The translations under genes and the position numbers were made by a program. Source: Pseudomonadota bacterium (GTDB lineage Bacteria > Pseudomonadota > Gammaproteobacteria > Acidiferrobacterales > Acidiferrobacteraceae). From it: DNA of 42,911 nucleotides. The DNA is taken from assembly GCA_021777535.1 (NCBI GenBank), contig JAJYDN010000013.1:1-42911 (forward strand), written 5' to 3'. Under the pieces are notes generated by a model. The model worked only from the letters and a program-made list of their open reading frames with translations, did no database searches and was not told where the DNA came from. Shown here one piece after another: positions 9,085 through 16,770 of this stretch. The number at the start of each line of letters is the position of its first letter. Within the stretch, counting starts at the first letter, position 1.

Positions 9085-10461
9085 TCAATCATCTTCGCGC
9101 AGCAACCCAAAGCCGAGCGTGCGGCCACCGCGCGTGACCCAGGCATAGAGAGCGGCGCCCGCCAGTACGTAAACGATGAATCCGGAAGCGGCCAGGCGCG
9201 CCGGACCCGCAGCGGCCCAGAAGCTTTGTCCGAATACATACAGGAGCAGCGGAACCGCGGTGACGAGCGCAAGCAGCGAGGATGCTGGCGGCAATGCGCC
9301 GCGGCGCATGCGGCTTGCGATGACGGCAGCGACGGCCAGCACATAGATAACGATGAAACCCAGTGCCGTAAAGACACCAAAGAGGTCGATGATGGACAAG
9401 ACGTGCCAGTGCATGATCGCCGTAAGCCCTGCAAACCCGATCATGGCGAAACCGAGGACATGAAGCGCTGCGGCAGGCGTGCGATGGCCGCCTACCGCAC
9501 CCAAGACACCGGGAACGACCCGATGGTGCGCCATGGAGTAAAGAAGGCGGCTCAGGCTGTTCAGGGTGGCGATGGCGGCACTGAAGGCCGCGATCGCCAT
9601 GGCCATGTCCGACAAAAGCGCAAGCCACGGCAGATGTCCGGCGACGGCGAGCGCGCTCAAGGGCGCTGCGGTGTGGGCAAGCCGGACGGTGTCGTTGCCG
9701 AATCCGAGCACTTCCGTATAGCTCATCAGCACATAGAACGCGAGACTCACGACGACGCTCGCCCCTATGGCGCGGGGTACGTCACGGCGCGGATCGTGTG
9801 ATTCGCGGCCCAGATTGGCGGCGGTCTCGAAACCGCCGTAGGCGAGCACACTCAACGTCATGGCCCCGAAAAAGGACGAAGGCGCCACCGGCGCCCGCCA
9901 CTGGGCCGGATCGACGGCGCCGTCATGGGCGAGGGTCACTGCGGCCACGAGAAGGATCGCCAGCAGGGAGAGGATTTCGACGGCGAGACTGTAGCGCACG
10001 GCAATGACGGTATCGCGGACGGTAAGGATCCAGGCGCACGCGGCCAATACGACGGCGACCGCCGGCCAGCCGATGGCCCACCCGAAGACACCGAGGGCTT
10101 TGGAAAAAAAGAGCGCGCCGACGACGGGGGCCGCCAGCAGCGCGCCCAGATAGCCGCCGGCCATGGACCATCCGCTCAGGAGACCCCCAAGCGGATGCAG
10201 CGTGGTGCCAACCGATACGAACAGCGATCCGGCCGACGGCACTTCGCGTGCGAGGATGGCCACCTGGGCTGCCACGGCGAGCATCAGGATGCCGACGACG
10301 AGGTAGACGGCCCAGGTGAGCAGGCCCCCGTTCGCGGCGACAAGCGAAATCGTCACGGTGGCCATGGCCGAAGGCGTGATGTTCGCAAGGGTGTGCCCGA
10401 GGACGTCGATGAAAGACAGGCGGTTGCCTTTGAGGGCGCGAGCGGATCCGGGGATCGTCAT
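9085..10461 (-). CDS. APC-family amino acid permease
   Basis: A 458-residue permease with about 12 hydrophobic segments. N-terminal KGNRLSFIDVLGHTLANITPS and the first-helix region are typical of the amino acid-polyamine-organocation superfamily. YGGFETAANLGRESHDPRRDVPRAI (about 215-240) matches the conserved FGGFE.....EE..NP.R..PRAI region of APC permeases, and SRLLYSMAHHRVVP fits the helix 8 to loop region. The substrate cannot be named. The ATG at 10461 is used because the open frame upstream (to 10545) reads as unrelated sequence; GGGG just before it is close to the start. It is transcribed in the same direction as the FMN reductase 206 bp upstream, a gap in which I see no gene. Confidence 0.85.
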   Translation of the reverse strand: MTIPGSARALKGNRLSFIDVLGHTLANITPSAMATVTISLVAANGGLLTWAVYLVVGILMLAVAAQVAILAREVPSAGSLFVSVGTTLHPLGGLLSGWSMAGGYLGALLAAPVVGALFFSKALGVFGWAIGWPAVAVVLAACAWILTVRDTVIAVRYSLAVEILSLLAILLVAAVTLAHDGAVDPAQWRAPVAPSSFFGAMTLSVLAYGGFETAANLGRESHDPRRDVPRAIGASVVVSLAFYVLMSYTEVLGFGNDTVRLAHTAAPLSALAVAGHLPWLALLSDMAMAIAAFSAAIATLNSLSRLLYSMAHHRVVPGVLGAVGGHRTPAAALHVLGFAMIGFAGLTAIMHWHVLSIIDLFGVFTALGFIVIYVLAVAAVIASRMRRGALPPASSLLALVTAVPLLLYVFGQSFWAAAGPARLAASGFIVYVLAGAALYAWVTRGGRTLGFGLLREDD

Positions 10462-10667
10462 GACCCCATTGTAGGGCCAGAGGCGGCAGACGGCGAGCCT
10501 CGCCTCACCGACGGAAAGAGGCAGTGAACCTCGCTTGCGCCACATGCCGGTGTGGGGCCCCCGGTGTCCTGGAGAAGAAATCCGCGGGCAAAAGCGACTG
10601 ATCGCGCCGGGGATCCCGTCTGCGCCCCTGGTTCAGGCAAAAGGTCCGGAGGGCCTGATCGATGGGG

Positions 10668-11246
10668 TCAGGAGGGCGCCGCCTCGTTGACGCGATGCGT
10701 TTTAACAAATTGCGCGTATTGTTGCATGAAGCGTGTCAGCTTCTCACGGACCGGGTCATCGGTCATTTCGCCACTTTCACCAAACACATTGTGCGCCCGT
10801 GACACCAGCAGGCGGCTGCCAGCCCGGTGTACAGTCCCCAGGGTCCGAAGTACCGGCAGCCAGTCGTTCTGGGAGCGTATCGTGCCGAAACTGCCCGGAG
10901 AAGCGCCGATAAGGGCGACAGGACGGCCGCCAAATACATGCGGAATGTCCTCCGGTGGCCTGGATAGCCAATCGATCGCATTCTTGAACACGCCCGGTAT
11001 GCCGTTGTTATATTCCGGCGTTGCCAACAGCAGGGCATCGCTTGCCACAACACGCGCCTTCAGTTGAATCACACTGTACGGCAGCCCCTCACTTTGCTCC
11101 CGGTCACCGTCGTAGAGCGGGATGCCGTGCAGCGTGGCCGTTTCCACCTGCACGCCTGCGGGCGACACACGCTCCGCTGTGCGTAATGGTGCGGTGTTGT
11201 AGGTTGCTGCACGGAGACTTCCCGATATACCGGGAATTTTTCCCAT
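10668..11246 (-). CDS. NADPH-dependent FMN reductase family protein
   Basis: A 192-residue flavodoxin-fold oxidoreductase. The N-terminal ISGSLRAATYN is the family's FMN phosphate-binding loop (GSLR..S.N). TPEYNNGIPGVFKNAIDWLS (around residue 80-100) is the diagnostic segment of NADPH-dependent FMN reductase, azoreductase and ChrR-like quinone reductases. GGRPVALIGASPGSFGT completes the FMN site. It probably reduces FMN, quinones or small oxidants using NAD(P)H. ATG 11246 is chosen because GSLR then lies at the usual distance from the start; GTG 11285 would add 13 residues. It is the middle of a same-strand run with the CDGSH gene and the pirin remnant, a redox-stress context. Confidence 0.88.
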   Translation of the reverse strand: MGKIPGISGSLRAATYNTAPLRTAERVSPAGVQVETATLHGIPLYDGDREQSEGLPYSVIQLKARVVASDALLLATPEYNNGIPGVFKNAIDWLSRPPEDIPHVFGGRPVALIGASPGSFGTIRSQNDWLPVLRTLGTVHRAGSRLLVSRAHNVFGESGEMTDDPVREKLTRFMQQYAQFVKTHRVNEAAPS

Positions 11247-11396
11247 ATGTCGCACATGGGCAAAAAATACACCCCTCCCTGGCACAGCGAATTCAGCAAG
11301 GCCGGCACAGTTCCCGATTAGTGGCCGGTCCCGTTATCCTTTTTCCATGACGAAGGCATGGCTGGCGCGGACCATGCGCGTGATGCGTCATGTCGT

Positions 11397-12095
11397 TCAG
11401 GATTTGTCATCGAATCCGATCGATGCATGGGTACCGTCGCAGAAGGGCTTGTTCCGGGACGCACCGCAGCGGCACAGGGTCATTCGGTTGCGCACTTCGT
11501 ACGCAAAGCCATCCGCCCCGATCAGCTGCACTCCACCACGCAACCATACAGGCCCGGAGCACTCCTTGGCAGGGTCTTCGATCAGACCTATGGAGACCTC
11601 ATATGCCGGCTCAACGGGCTCTTTGGTGCGGTTGTCCCAGGCTACCAGCCGCCCGGAAGGGCAATCACAGGTCTGGCCGACGAACTGCTTTTCCTTCAAT
11701 GGGTCATCTGTTTCGTAGACAAGACTCCATACCTGTCCGTTGGGATCACAAAACCGCGCAAATGCGCACAGGCCCTCGACATCCGTCAGTGACATGCCGG
11801 GTCCCCGTAGAACCTTCGCCTGATCCATGTAGGACTGCCGGGATGCGGTTTCGGTGCCGTCAAAGCCGGATGTTGAATGTGAACCATCACAATACGGCTT
11901 GTTTCTGCTCTGACCGCAACGGCAGAGCGCATACTGTTCCTGGCGGGGGTACTGTTGTCCCGGCTCCCATTTTGTTGATTCGCCGGCTCTGTTTGTGCCA
12001 ATGGTCACCTTGCTGAGCGGAATATTTCCGGAGACAAGATAGGGGCCATTCTCGGAAATTTGCACTGTCCGGCGCGCCGTTTTACTCTGGCTCAT
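11397..12095 (-). CDS. CDGSH iron-sulfur protein with two CDGSH motifs
   Basis: A 232-residue protein with two complete CDGSH [2Fe-2S]-binding motifs: CRCGQSRNKPYCDGSH (C58, C60, C69, H73) and CRCGASRNKPFCDGTH (C208, C210, C219, H223). Each has the 3-Cys 1-His ligand set known from mitoNEET. Between them is a conserved linker (SLTDVEGLCAFARFCDPNGQVW, then CDCPSGRLVAWDNRT and EPAYEVSIGLIEDPA) found in bacterial proteins of about this length. No signal peptide is seen, so it is probably cytoplasmic. The function is unknown; redox or cluster transfer is inferred from family chemistry. It is followed by the FMN reductase and preceded by the pirin remnant. Confidence 0.9.
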   Translation of the reverse strand: MSQSKTARRTVQISENGPYLVSGNIPLSKVTIGTNRAGESTKWEPGQQYPRQEQYALCRCGQSRNKPYCDGSHSTSGFDGTETASRQSYMDQAKVLRGPGMSLTDVEGLCAFARFCDPNGQVWSLVYETDDPLKEKQFVGQTCDCPSGRLVAWDNRTKEPVEPAYEVSIGLIEDPAKECSGPVWLRGGVQLIGADGFAYEVRNRMTLCRCGASRNKPFCDGTHASIGFDDKS

Positions 12096-12159
12096 CTTGA
12101 TGCCTCCGATTTGTCTGTTGGGGTCTAGCTGCTTCAGCGGGTGCAGATACCGATCCCGC

Positions 12160-12856
12160 TTAAGCTATATCGAAAACCAGCACCTCTGCTTCCGGCATGC
12201 CGGCCAGTACGATAAACGGCTCTTCGGTGATTGGCGCGCCGTCACCTGCGTAGAGAAGGTGGCCGTTCATTTCCGCAGTACCCGAAGCCGGCTGTGTGTA
12301 AGCCTTTCGCGCGGGCACCAATAGATGAGTTACTTTGTGGCCATTGTCCAGCATGCTTGCGTCGATGCGGATATCCTGACGTACCGTAACCGAACCATCG
12401 TGTCCGTCTGGAGATGCCCGGAGACACAACCGGTTGCGCCGGTCATTAAGGGAAGGGTTTTTCTGTTCATAGCCTGGATCCAGGCCGATGGTCTCGGGCA
12501 GGACCCCGATCTGGAGAAAATGTACCTGTTCGTTTTGTGACGCATTGAGTTCGCTGTGGGTAACGCCCGTTCCGGCACTCATTCGCCGCCCTCCCCTGGC
12601 CGGATGATCGACCCGTTCCCCATGCTGTCGCTGTGCTGGAGGGCGCCCTCCAGCACGTAGCTGACGATTTCCATGTCGCGATACCCATGCATGCCAAGGC
12701 CTTGGCCGGGTTGCACACGATCTTCGTGGATGACGTACAGGCTGCCGAATTGCACATGACCCGGATCACGATACCCGGCAAACAACACGTGTGATAGCTA
12801 TCGAGCCCGCGATGGGTGGAATGCCCGCGCCCTGCACTCTTGCGGATCTTGAGCAG
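12160..12856 (-). pseudogene. Pirin gene with two frameshifts
   Basis: Three consecutive frames together spell a near full-length pirin (cupin family; E. coli YhhW-like). Piece 1 (about 12856-12788) reads IRKSAGRG...RGLDSYHT. Piece 2 (about 12788-12583) reads FAGYRDP...[34 protein letters not shown] and holds metal ligands. Piece 3 (12582-12160) reads [13 protein letters not shown] to the C-terminal EAEVLVFDIA. Against the family, one base is missing near 12785-12790 (HT-FSFAGY became HTCC/LFAGY) and one near 12588-12600 (PGEVRRMSAG became PGEGGE-stop). Piece 1 also lacks a standard start codon; its 5' end is approximate. Two independent deletions favour a real pseudogene, though sequencing error is not excluded. 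Confidence 0.8.
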
Positions 12857-13751
12857 CGGTCGTTCCCCCCCCCGTGTGACGTGGACACCAGACAGAAAAC
12901 GGGTCCTCGCTTGCACGGCAATTCAGGCGTCTTCCACCACAAGGAGGATGGGAAGCGGCTGCCTGTGCGCGCAGCCCGCAATGAACCGGCAGGCTGAGCC
13001 CGAGACGACTGGCATCCACGGCTGGGCCGCACCGGGCTTGCGATCCCCGCAGGATACCTGGCCCGCTGCATCATGGAAATGCGACCCCTGACCTTGAGTC
13101 CCGCGGTCTCGTCCAGTGTGCGGCCAGGGTCCGTAGAGCGGGGACGCGGACAGGCGGCGGTCAAGCTTCGCCGGGAGCAGGGTAGCGGGATACGTAAAAC
13201 GCGCGAAACCGGCATGAAATGGACCGATGTGTGCCGCAGCCAAGAGGTGCGCAACGCCCGTTTTCCCCAGGGGCCTGGCCACAGGGTCAAGGTCCCCCCC
13301 TGGGGCGGCACGGATGTAGCGGATGCCGGGCGCCTGAACATCCTCGAGGAGGAAGACCGCCAGTTGCACGGGCTCGTCACTGACACGATTGCGGGAAACA
13401 CCGGGCAACGGGGACGCGGCCGGAATCAGAGGGGCGCCCGTAAACAGGTGGGCCGCGTCGGCCTGCCTGCAGAGCCCGGGCCTAAGCGGGCGCCGGGCAC
13501 GCAGGAGCCTCCCCCTCCATGGATCGGGGGGTCCCCGTCCGGGCCGCAGGCCAGGCCATGAGGGGTGGCGGCAGCAGGGAGGCAGGCCACATCCGAACGC
13601 TCTCTCTTCGGCTACCCGCCCCGCCACCGTCCCGCTGTTACGCAGGGGCCGGGTATCAGCGCAGGCCGTGCGCCTCCCGGCAAAGGCGGACAGCGGGCAT
13701 CGTGCCCGCCTTGCGGACATCGACGGCAACGGCTGCGGGCGGACGGCAGAC
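12857..13751. other. No recognisable gene; possibly decayed sequence
   Basis: About 0.9 kb between the pirin remnant and the terminator of the His-rich protein gene. Open frames exist on both strands (for example minus 12923-13834 and plus 13073-13561), but none starts with a ribosome site, shows a signal peptide or domain, or has a composition I recognise as a protein family. The minus frame, with a stretch like VQLAVFLLEDVQAPGIRYIR, looks somewhat protein-like, so an eroded gene is possible. A run of nine C (12865-12873) sits just upstream of the pirin remnant. Confidence 0.4.
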
Positions 13752-13786
13752 AAAAAAAGGGGGCGCCGGTATTGGCGTCGGCGCCC
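13752..13786 (-). terminator. Rho-independent terminator of the His-rich protein gene
   Basis: Read on the minus strand, GGGCGCCG (13786-13779) pairs with CGGCGCCC (13768-13761), forming an 8-bp stem with a 10-nt loop. It is followed by CC and seven T (plus-strand A run 13752-13758). It lies about 55 bp past the stop of the gene at 13840-14181, showing that this small gene is a real transcription unit. Confidence 0.88.
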
Positions 13787-13839
13787 AAAAGAGGAACTAC
13801 GTTGAACTGTCTGCGCCCCCCGCAGACACCTCAAGCGGC

Positions 13840-14181
13840 TTAGCTGTGCTTGACCGGATGGAGGACCGGGTGATGCAGCGCCACGTAGTCGCGATGCAGA
13901 TCGAAACGCGCGCGGTGAATCGCACCGATGTCGCGGTGGATGGCGGCGTTGTCCAGGGCGATGCGGTGACGGGCCACGGCCGCCATCTTGGGCTTGTGCT
14001 GATGCAGCGCCACATAGAGGGCATGGCGATCGTGCGCACGCGCCACGAAATCCTTGTGCAGGTCGGCGCGGGCAGCGGCCAGCGCAGCGCGGTCGGCGCG
14101 GATATTATGCGTCGCAGCAAACGCCGGAGCGGCAGTTGCCACGACAACGCCAACGGCCAGAAGAAGCGTCTTGATGGACAT
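13840..14181 (-). CDS. Small His-rich exported protein
   Basis: A 113-residue protein of no family I can name. A clear signal peptide (MSIKTLLLAVGVVVATAAPAFA) is cleaved after AFA, leaving about 91 residues with 14 His, many Ala, Arg and Asp, and no Cys. The mature part is probably helical and contains an imperfect internal repeat: ADLHKDFVARAHDRHALYVA and, later, FDLHRDYVALHHPVLH. GAAGG lies 9 nt before the ATG, and a strong terminator follows. Periplasmic metal binding or acid/metal stress protection in the style of small His-rich chaperones is an inference from composition only. It is monocistronic, next to two divergent XRE regulators. Confidence 0.75.
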   Translation of the reverse strand: MSIKTLLLAVGVVVATAAPAFAATHNIRADRAALAAARADLHKDFVARAHDRHALYVALHQHKPKMAAVARHRIALDNAAIHRDIGAIHRARFDLHRDYVALHHPVLHPVKHS

Positions 14182-14360
14182 GTACAGTTACCTTCAATGG
14201 CAAGAGGGAAAATTCCCACGCCCCTTTAAGGCAAGACGCGTGCCAAGGCGTAAAGAAGGGCCAAACCGCGCAATCTGGCCCTGCACGGGCAGCCAATGGG
14301 CGGCGGGAAACTGCAAATTTTGTAGCTTTCCCGAAAATCCGGGGACCGGCAGGAGGGAAT

Positions 14361-14723
14361 CTATTGGCGCCGCTTGGCCAGCGCCCGCAGGACTTCCGCG
14401 ATGGCCGTCTGTTGATCCACGGGAAGGGTCATCCAGAGGCGGCCGATGGCGGCGGCCTCGCTGCTCAAACCACCCGAAGGCGTTTCATAGGGGCCCTGGG
14501 GTTCGCGCACGCCCGCTTCGACGGGGCCCCGGCCAAAGAGCAGCCATTCGGCATTCACGGCAAGGACCTGGGCGAGATCGAGCAGATTGCGCGGGCGCTG
14601 GACGCGCCCCGCCTCGATGAACTGAATGGCTTGCGGCCGCAATCCGGCGCGGCGCGCAAGCTCCGATTGCGATAGCCCCATGCGCTCGCGGGCGTAGCGG
14701 AGGCGATGAGCGAGCGTATCCAT
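14361..14723 (-). CDS. XRE-family transcriptional regulator
   Basis: A 120-residue protein starting at ATG 14723 (MDTLAHRLRY). The helix-turn-helix of the Cro/C1 type spans about residues 5-60: RLRYARERMGLSQSELARRAGLRPQAIQFIEAGR, then LAQVLAVNAEWLLFG. The tail LWMTLPVDQQTAIAEVLRALA is a short helical segment seen in phage-repressor-like regulators; no peptidase domain follows. There is no ribosome site. An extended -10 (TGTTACACT) ends 6 nt before the ATG, so the transcript may be leaderless. It is divergent from a second, smaller XRE protein across 102 bp that contains a palindrome. Confidence 0.85.
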   Translation of the reverse strand: MDTLAHRLRYARERMGLSQSELARRAGLRPQAIQFIEAGRVQRPRNLLDLAQVLAVNAEWLLFGRGPVEAGVREPQGPYETPSGGLSSEAAAIGRLWMTLPVDQQTAIAEVLRALAKRRQ

Positions 14724-14729
14724 AGCCGA

Positions 14730-14738
14730 AGTGTAACA
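14730..14738 (-). promoter_or_regulatory. Extended -10 promoter of the minus-strand XRE gene
   Basis: On the minus strand TGTTACACT reads as TG-N-TACACT, an extended -10 element, with only 6 nt (14729-14724) before the ATG. Transcription would start at or within a base or two of the ATG. No good -35 is present, as is common for extended -10 promoters. This is inference from sequence alone. Confidence 0.4.
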
Positions 14739-14788
14739 GAGGCCGCCGGAAGCGACAGGACGATGCCCGGAGGGTGTCCTCATCGGGG

Positions 14789-14818
14789 TTGCCAGTGTCC
14801 TTGTATCTACAATATAAT
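14789..14818 (+). promoter_or_regulatory. Strong sigma70-type promoter of small XRE gene
   Basis: TTGCCA (14789-14794), an 18-bp spacer and a perfect TATAAT (14813-14818). The ATG of the downstream regulator is at 14826, just 7 nt after the -10, so the expected transcription start coincides with the start codon and the mRNA should be leaderless. Confidence 0.7.
14801..14812. promoter_or_regulatory. Palindromic operator between the XRE genes
   Basis: TTGTATCTACAA is a perfect TTGTA-N2-TACAA dyad. It occupies the spacer of the plus-strand promoter, immediately upstream of TATAAT. A dimeric XRE repressor bound here would block RNA polymerase, suggesting autoregulation or cross-regulation by one of the two flanking regulators. 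Binding is inferred. Confidence 0.55.
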
Positions 14819-14825
14819 GAGGTGC

Positions 14826-15047
14826 ATGGATAGCGCTGGACGCGATCTCTTGGCCGCCAATCTACGGGCCGCCCGCAGGATACTCGGTCTCACGCAGGAA
14901 GAACTGGGTGCGCTGAGCGGCATCGATCGCGCCTACCTGAGCCAGATTGAGCACGGCAAACGCAACATTGGACTCGACCACCTGACGGAGCTCGCGCGCG
15001 CCCTGCGTATGCCGGTTGCAGATCTCCTGCGGGAAAGACGCGATTAG
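14826..15047 (+). CDS. Small XRE-family regulator, single HTH
   Basis: A 73-residue protein that is essentially one Cro/C1-type helix-turn-helix: NLRAARRILGLTQEELGALSGIDRAYLSQIEHGKRNIGLDHLTELARAL, then MPVADLLRE. It lacks any sensor or dimerisation tail, like small phage-type or restriction-modification controller proteins. No methylase or nuclease gene is nearby. ATG 14826 fits the promoter geometry; an ATG at 14817 overlaps the -10 and could not be in the mRNA. No separate ribosome site exists. It ends 168 bp before the convergent hdrB. Confidence 0.85.
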   Translation: MDSAGRDLLAANLRAARRILGLTQEELGALSGIDRAYLSQIEHGKRNIGLDHLTELARALRMPVADLLRERRD

Positions 15048-15093
15048 GCGAAGGGGCCACTACCTCGCGCACGAAACGCACGCCCCGACACCG

Positions 15094-15110
15094 GAGGGCG
15101 TGACGCCCTC
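15094..15110. other. Hairpin after the small XRE gene
   Basis: GAGGGCG (15094-15100) and CGCCCTC (15104-15110) form a perfect 7-bp stem with a TGA loop, about 47 bp past the regulator's stop. No T run follows, so it is at best a weak terminator or transcript 3' end. Confidence 0.45.
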
Positions 15111-15174
15111 GTGGAAAGAGATACTGCGGGGTCAGGAAGCAGGAGGCGGCGGGGCGGACGATGGGCCAGGATCC

Positions 15175-15200
15175 CGCACAACCCCGGGCGGGGTTGTGCG
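15175..15200 (-). terminator. Long hairpin downstream of the qmo-hdr operon
   Basis: CGCACAACCCC (15175-15185) pairs perfectly with GGGGTTGTGCG (15190-15200), an 11-bp stem with a 4-nt loop, 14 bp past the hdrB stop. There is no U-tract on either strand, so it may end the mRNA with a factor or protect its 3' end rather than act as a classical terminator. Confidence 0.55.
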
Positions 15201-15214
15201 GCACCCGCAAGGCG

Positions 15215-16126
15215 CTAGCGGTTCTTCGCCGCGATCTCTTCGAGGCGGGAGGCGCGGACGATCTGCCCATTCAATCCGGCCTCCTTGGCCGAACCGCCGT
15301 AGGCGACCGTCATCAGCTGGCTGTAATAGGTGACCGGCATGTTGAATTTCGTGCCGTAGCGCTTGTTGATCTGCCCCTGATAGATCTCCACGTTCATCTG
15401 GCACACGGGACAGGGTGTCACGATCATCTCCGCACCGTAGTCATAGGCCGATTCGACGATCTTCTTGATCTGCGCCTGACTCTTCTCGGGCTCGGAGAAC
15501 GCGAGCGCGCCACCGCAGCATGTCACCTTCTGGTCGTACCCGGTGACGGGCTCGGCGCCGACGATTTCCACCAGGTGATCGAGGTACTTGGGGTTCTCGA
15601 AGGACTCGCCGGCGATACCGAACGGCCGGTTGGTCTGGCACCCTACGTAGCCCGCGATCTTCATGCCCTCGAGCGGCCTGACGACCGGTTTTTTCAGCTC
15701 GTCGTAGCCCAGATCCTCGATCAGCACCTCGACCATGTGCCGGACTTCCTGCTCGCCCTTGTAGGTCAGATTCATGCCCGCTTCGCGCAGGGCCTCGTTG
15801 GCCTCCGCCAGCAGGCCGCTGTCATGGGCGAGACGATCCTTGGTTTCCTTGGCGCCAAGCCAGCACGCCGCACAGGTCGCCACGACGTCCTGCCCCTTGT
15901 TCACCTGCTCGGAAATCGCCAGGTTACGGGCATTCATGACGTGCCGGGGCAACTCGCCGCCCTGTGCATAACCGATGGATGCGCCGCAGCAATTCCAGTC
16001 TGGAATCTCGTTTAGCTTGATGTCCAGCTTCTTGCACATGGACTCCACCGAGACCATGTAATTCGATGCCGAGGCCCGACGCTCCGATGAGCAGCCTGGA
16101 TAAAACGAATACTCCTTTCTAGCCAT
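15215..16126 (-). CDS. hdrB: HdrB-like heterodisulfide reductase subunit B
   Basis: A 303-residue protein with two complete cysteine-rich CCG domains. Domain 1 has FYPGCS, DWNCCGASIG and ATCAACW. Domain 2 has GYVGCQ, VTCCGGALAF and TPCPVCQ. In HdrB these ligate the two noncubane [4Fe-4S] clusters that carry out disulfide chemistry. It has no membrane segment. ATG 16126 is chosen because AAGGGG lies 8 nt upstream. Last gene of qmoA-qmoB-hdrC-hdrB; together with HdrC it stands in for membrane-bound QmoC. In methanogens HdrB reduces CoM-S-S-CoB; here the partner is unknown (a quinone system or thiol carrier of sulfur oxidation is inferred). Confidence 0.92.
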   Translation of the reverse strand: MARKEYSFYPGCSSERRASASNYMVSVESMCKKLDIKLNEIPDWNCCGASIGYAQGGELPRHVMNARNLAISEQVNKGQDVVATCAACWLGAKETKDRLAHDSGLLAEANEALREAGMNLTYKGEQEVRHMVEVLIEDLGYDELKKPVVRPLEGMKIAGYVGCQTNRPFGIAGESFENPKYLDHLVEIVGAEPVTGYDQKVTCCGGALAFSEPEKSQAQIKKIVESAYDYGAEMIVTPCPVCQMNVEIYQGQINKRYGTKFNMPVTYYSQLMTVAYGGSAKEAGLNGQIVRASRLEEIAAKNR

Positions 16127-16136
16127 ATCCAACCCC

Positions 16137-16760
16137 TTAGGCAACGAAGCCTTTTTTGCGGTCCTCGATCTCGTAAGCCTTCTTCAGCATCTTGTGGATA
16201 CCCTTGATATCCTTGCAGCCCTTGTGCGCAAACAGGCCAAACGGGTTCAGGCGGCCGGTCTTCATCATGCCGATGCCGATGTCCTTCATCGCCAGACCCT
16301 TCAGCACGCCGGCCTTGAACCCGTCCATGAAATAAAGACGCACCGACAGCTCAAGTTCGTTCACGCGGCCGCTTTTGGCGATATTGTCCCAGAAGATCTT
16401 CGCGAAACGCCGCGTCGGATTCATTTTCGGGGCAAGCCCGAGACGATGCGCATAGTTGGCCAGACCATGCATGATATGCGTGATCGGCAGTTCCCGCGGG
16501 CAGCGCACGATGCAGTTGTAGCAGGACGTGCACATCCACATGGATTCGCTCTTCAGCACTTCCTCGCGCCGACCGGCGCGAATCATCATGAAGATCTCCT
16601 GGGGCGGATGCTCCCAGGCCGGCCCAAGCGGGCATGATCCGGCGCAGACACCGCACTGCATGCACATCTTGACCCAAGCGCCTTCCTCGACGTTGGCTTC
16701 GACTTCCTTCAGGAAGTCATTCCGGTACTTCTGTACCATCGACGTATTCTGATCACCCAT
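16137..16760 (-). CDS. hdrC: HdrC-like iron-sulfur subunit
   Basis: A 207-residue protein with two ferredoxin-type [4Fe-4S] motifs: CMQCGVCAGSCPLG (from C33) and CTSCYNCIVRCPREL (around residue 77). This is the arrangement of HdrC, which relays electrons between the flavoprotein subunits and HdrB. The C-terminal 100 residues are soluble helical sequence, without the membrane helices that QmoC carries. AGGAGG precedes the ATG by 7 nt. It is 10 nt after qmoB and 10 nt before hdrB, so co-transcription is near certain. Confidence 0.92.
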   Translation of the reverse strand: MGDQNTSMVQKYRNDFLKEVEANVEEGAWVKMCMQCGVCAGSCPLGPAWEHPPQEIFMMIRAGRREEVLKSESMWMCTSCYNCIVRCPRELPITHIMHGLANYAHRLGLAPKMNPTRRFAKIFWDNIAKSGRVNELELSVRLYFMDGFKAGVLKGLAMKDIGIGMMKTGRLNPFGLFAHKGCKDIKGIHKMLKKAYEIEDRKKGFVA

Positions 16761-16770
16761 GTGCCGCCTC

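Noticed and set aside
12136-12160. Terminator hairpin at the end of the pirin remnant
   Set aside because: Only a 6-bp stem with a 13-nt loop, overlapping the stop codon and without a T run.
12865-12873. Phase-variable homopolymer (nine G on the minus strand) controlling pirin
   Set aside because: The gene has two other frameshifts and no proper start codon, so length change in the run could not restore it.
12923-13834. 303-codon minus-strand open frame
   Set aside because: No family, signal or ribosome site, and it spans the clear terminator of the His-rich gene; kept only as a possible decayed region.
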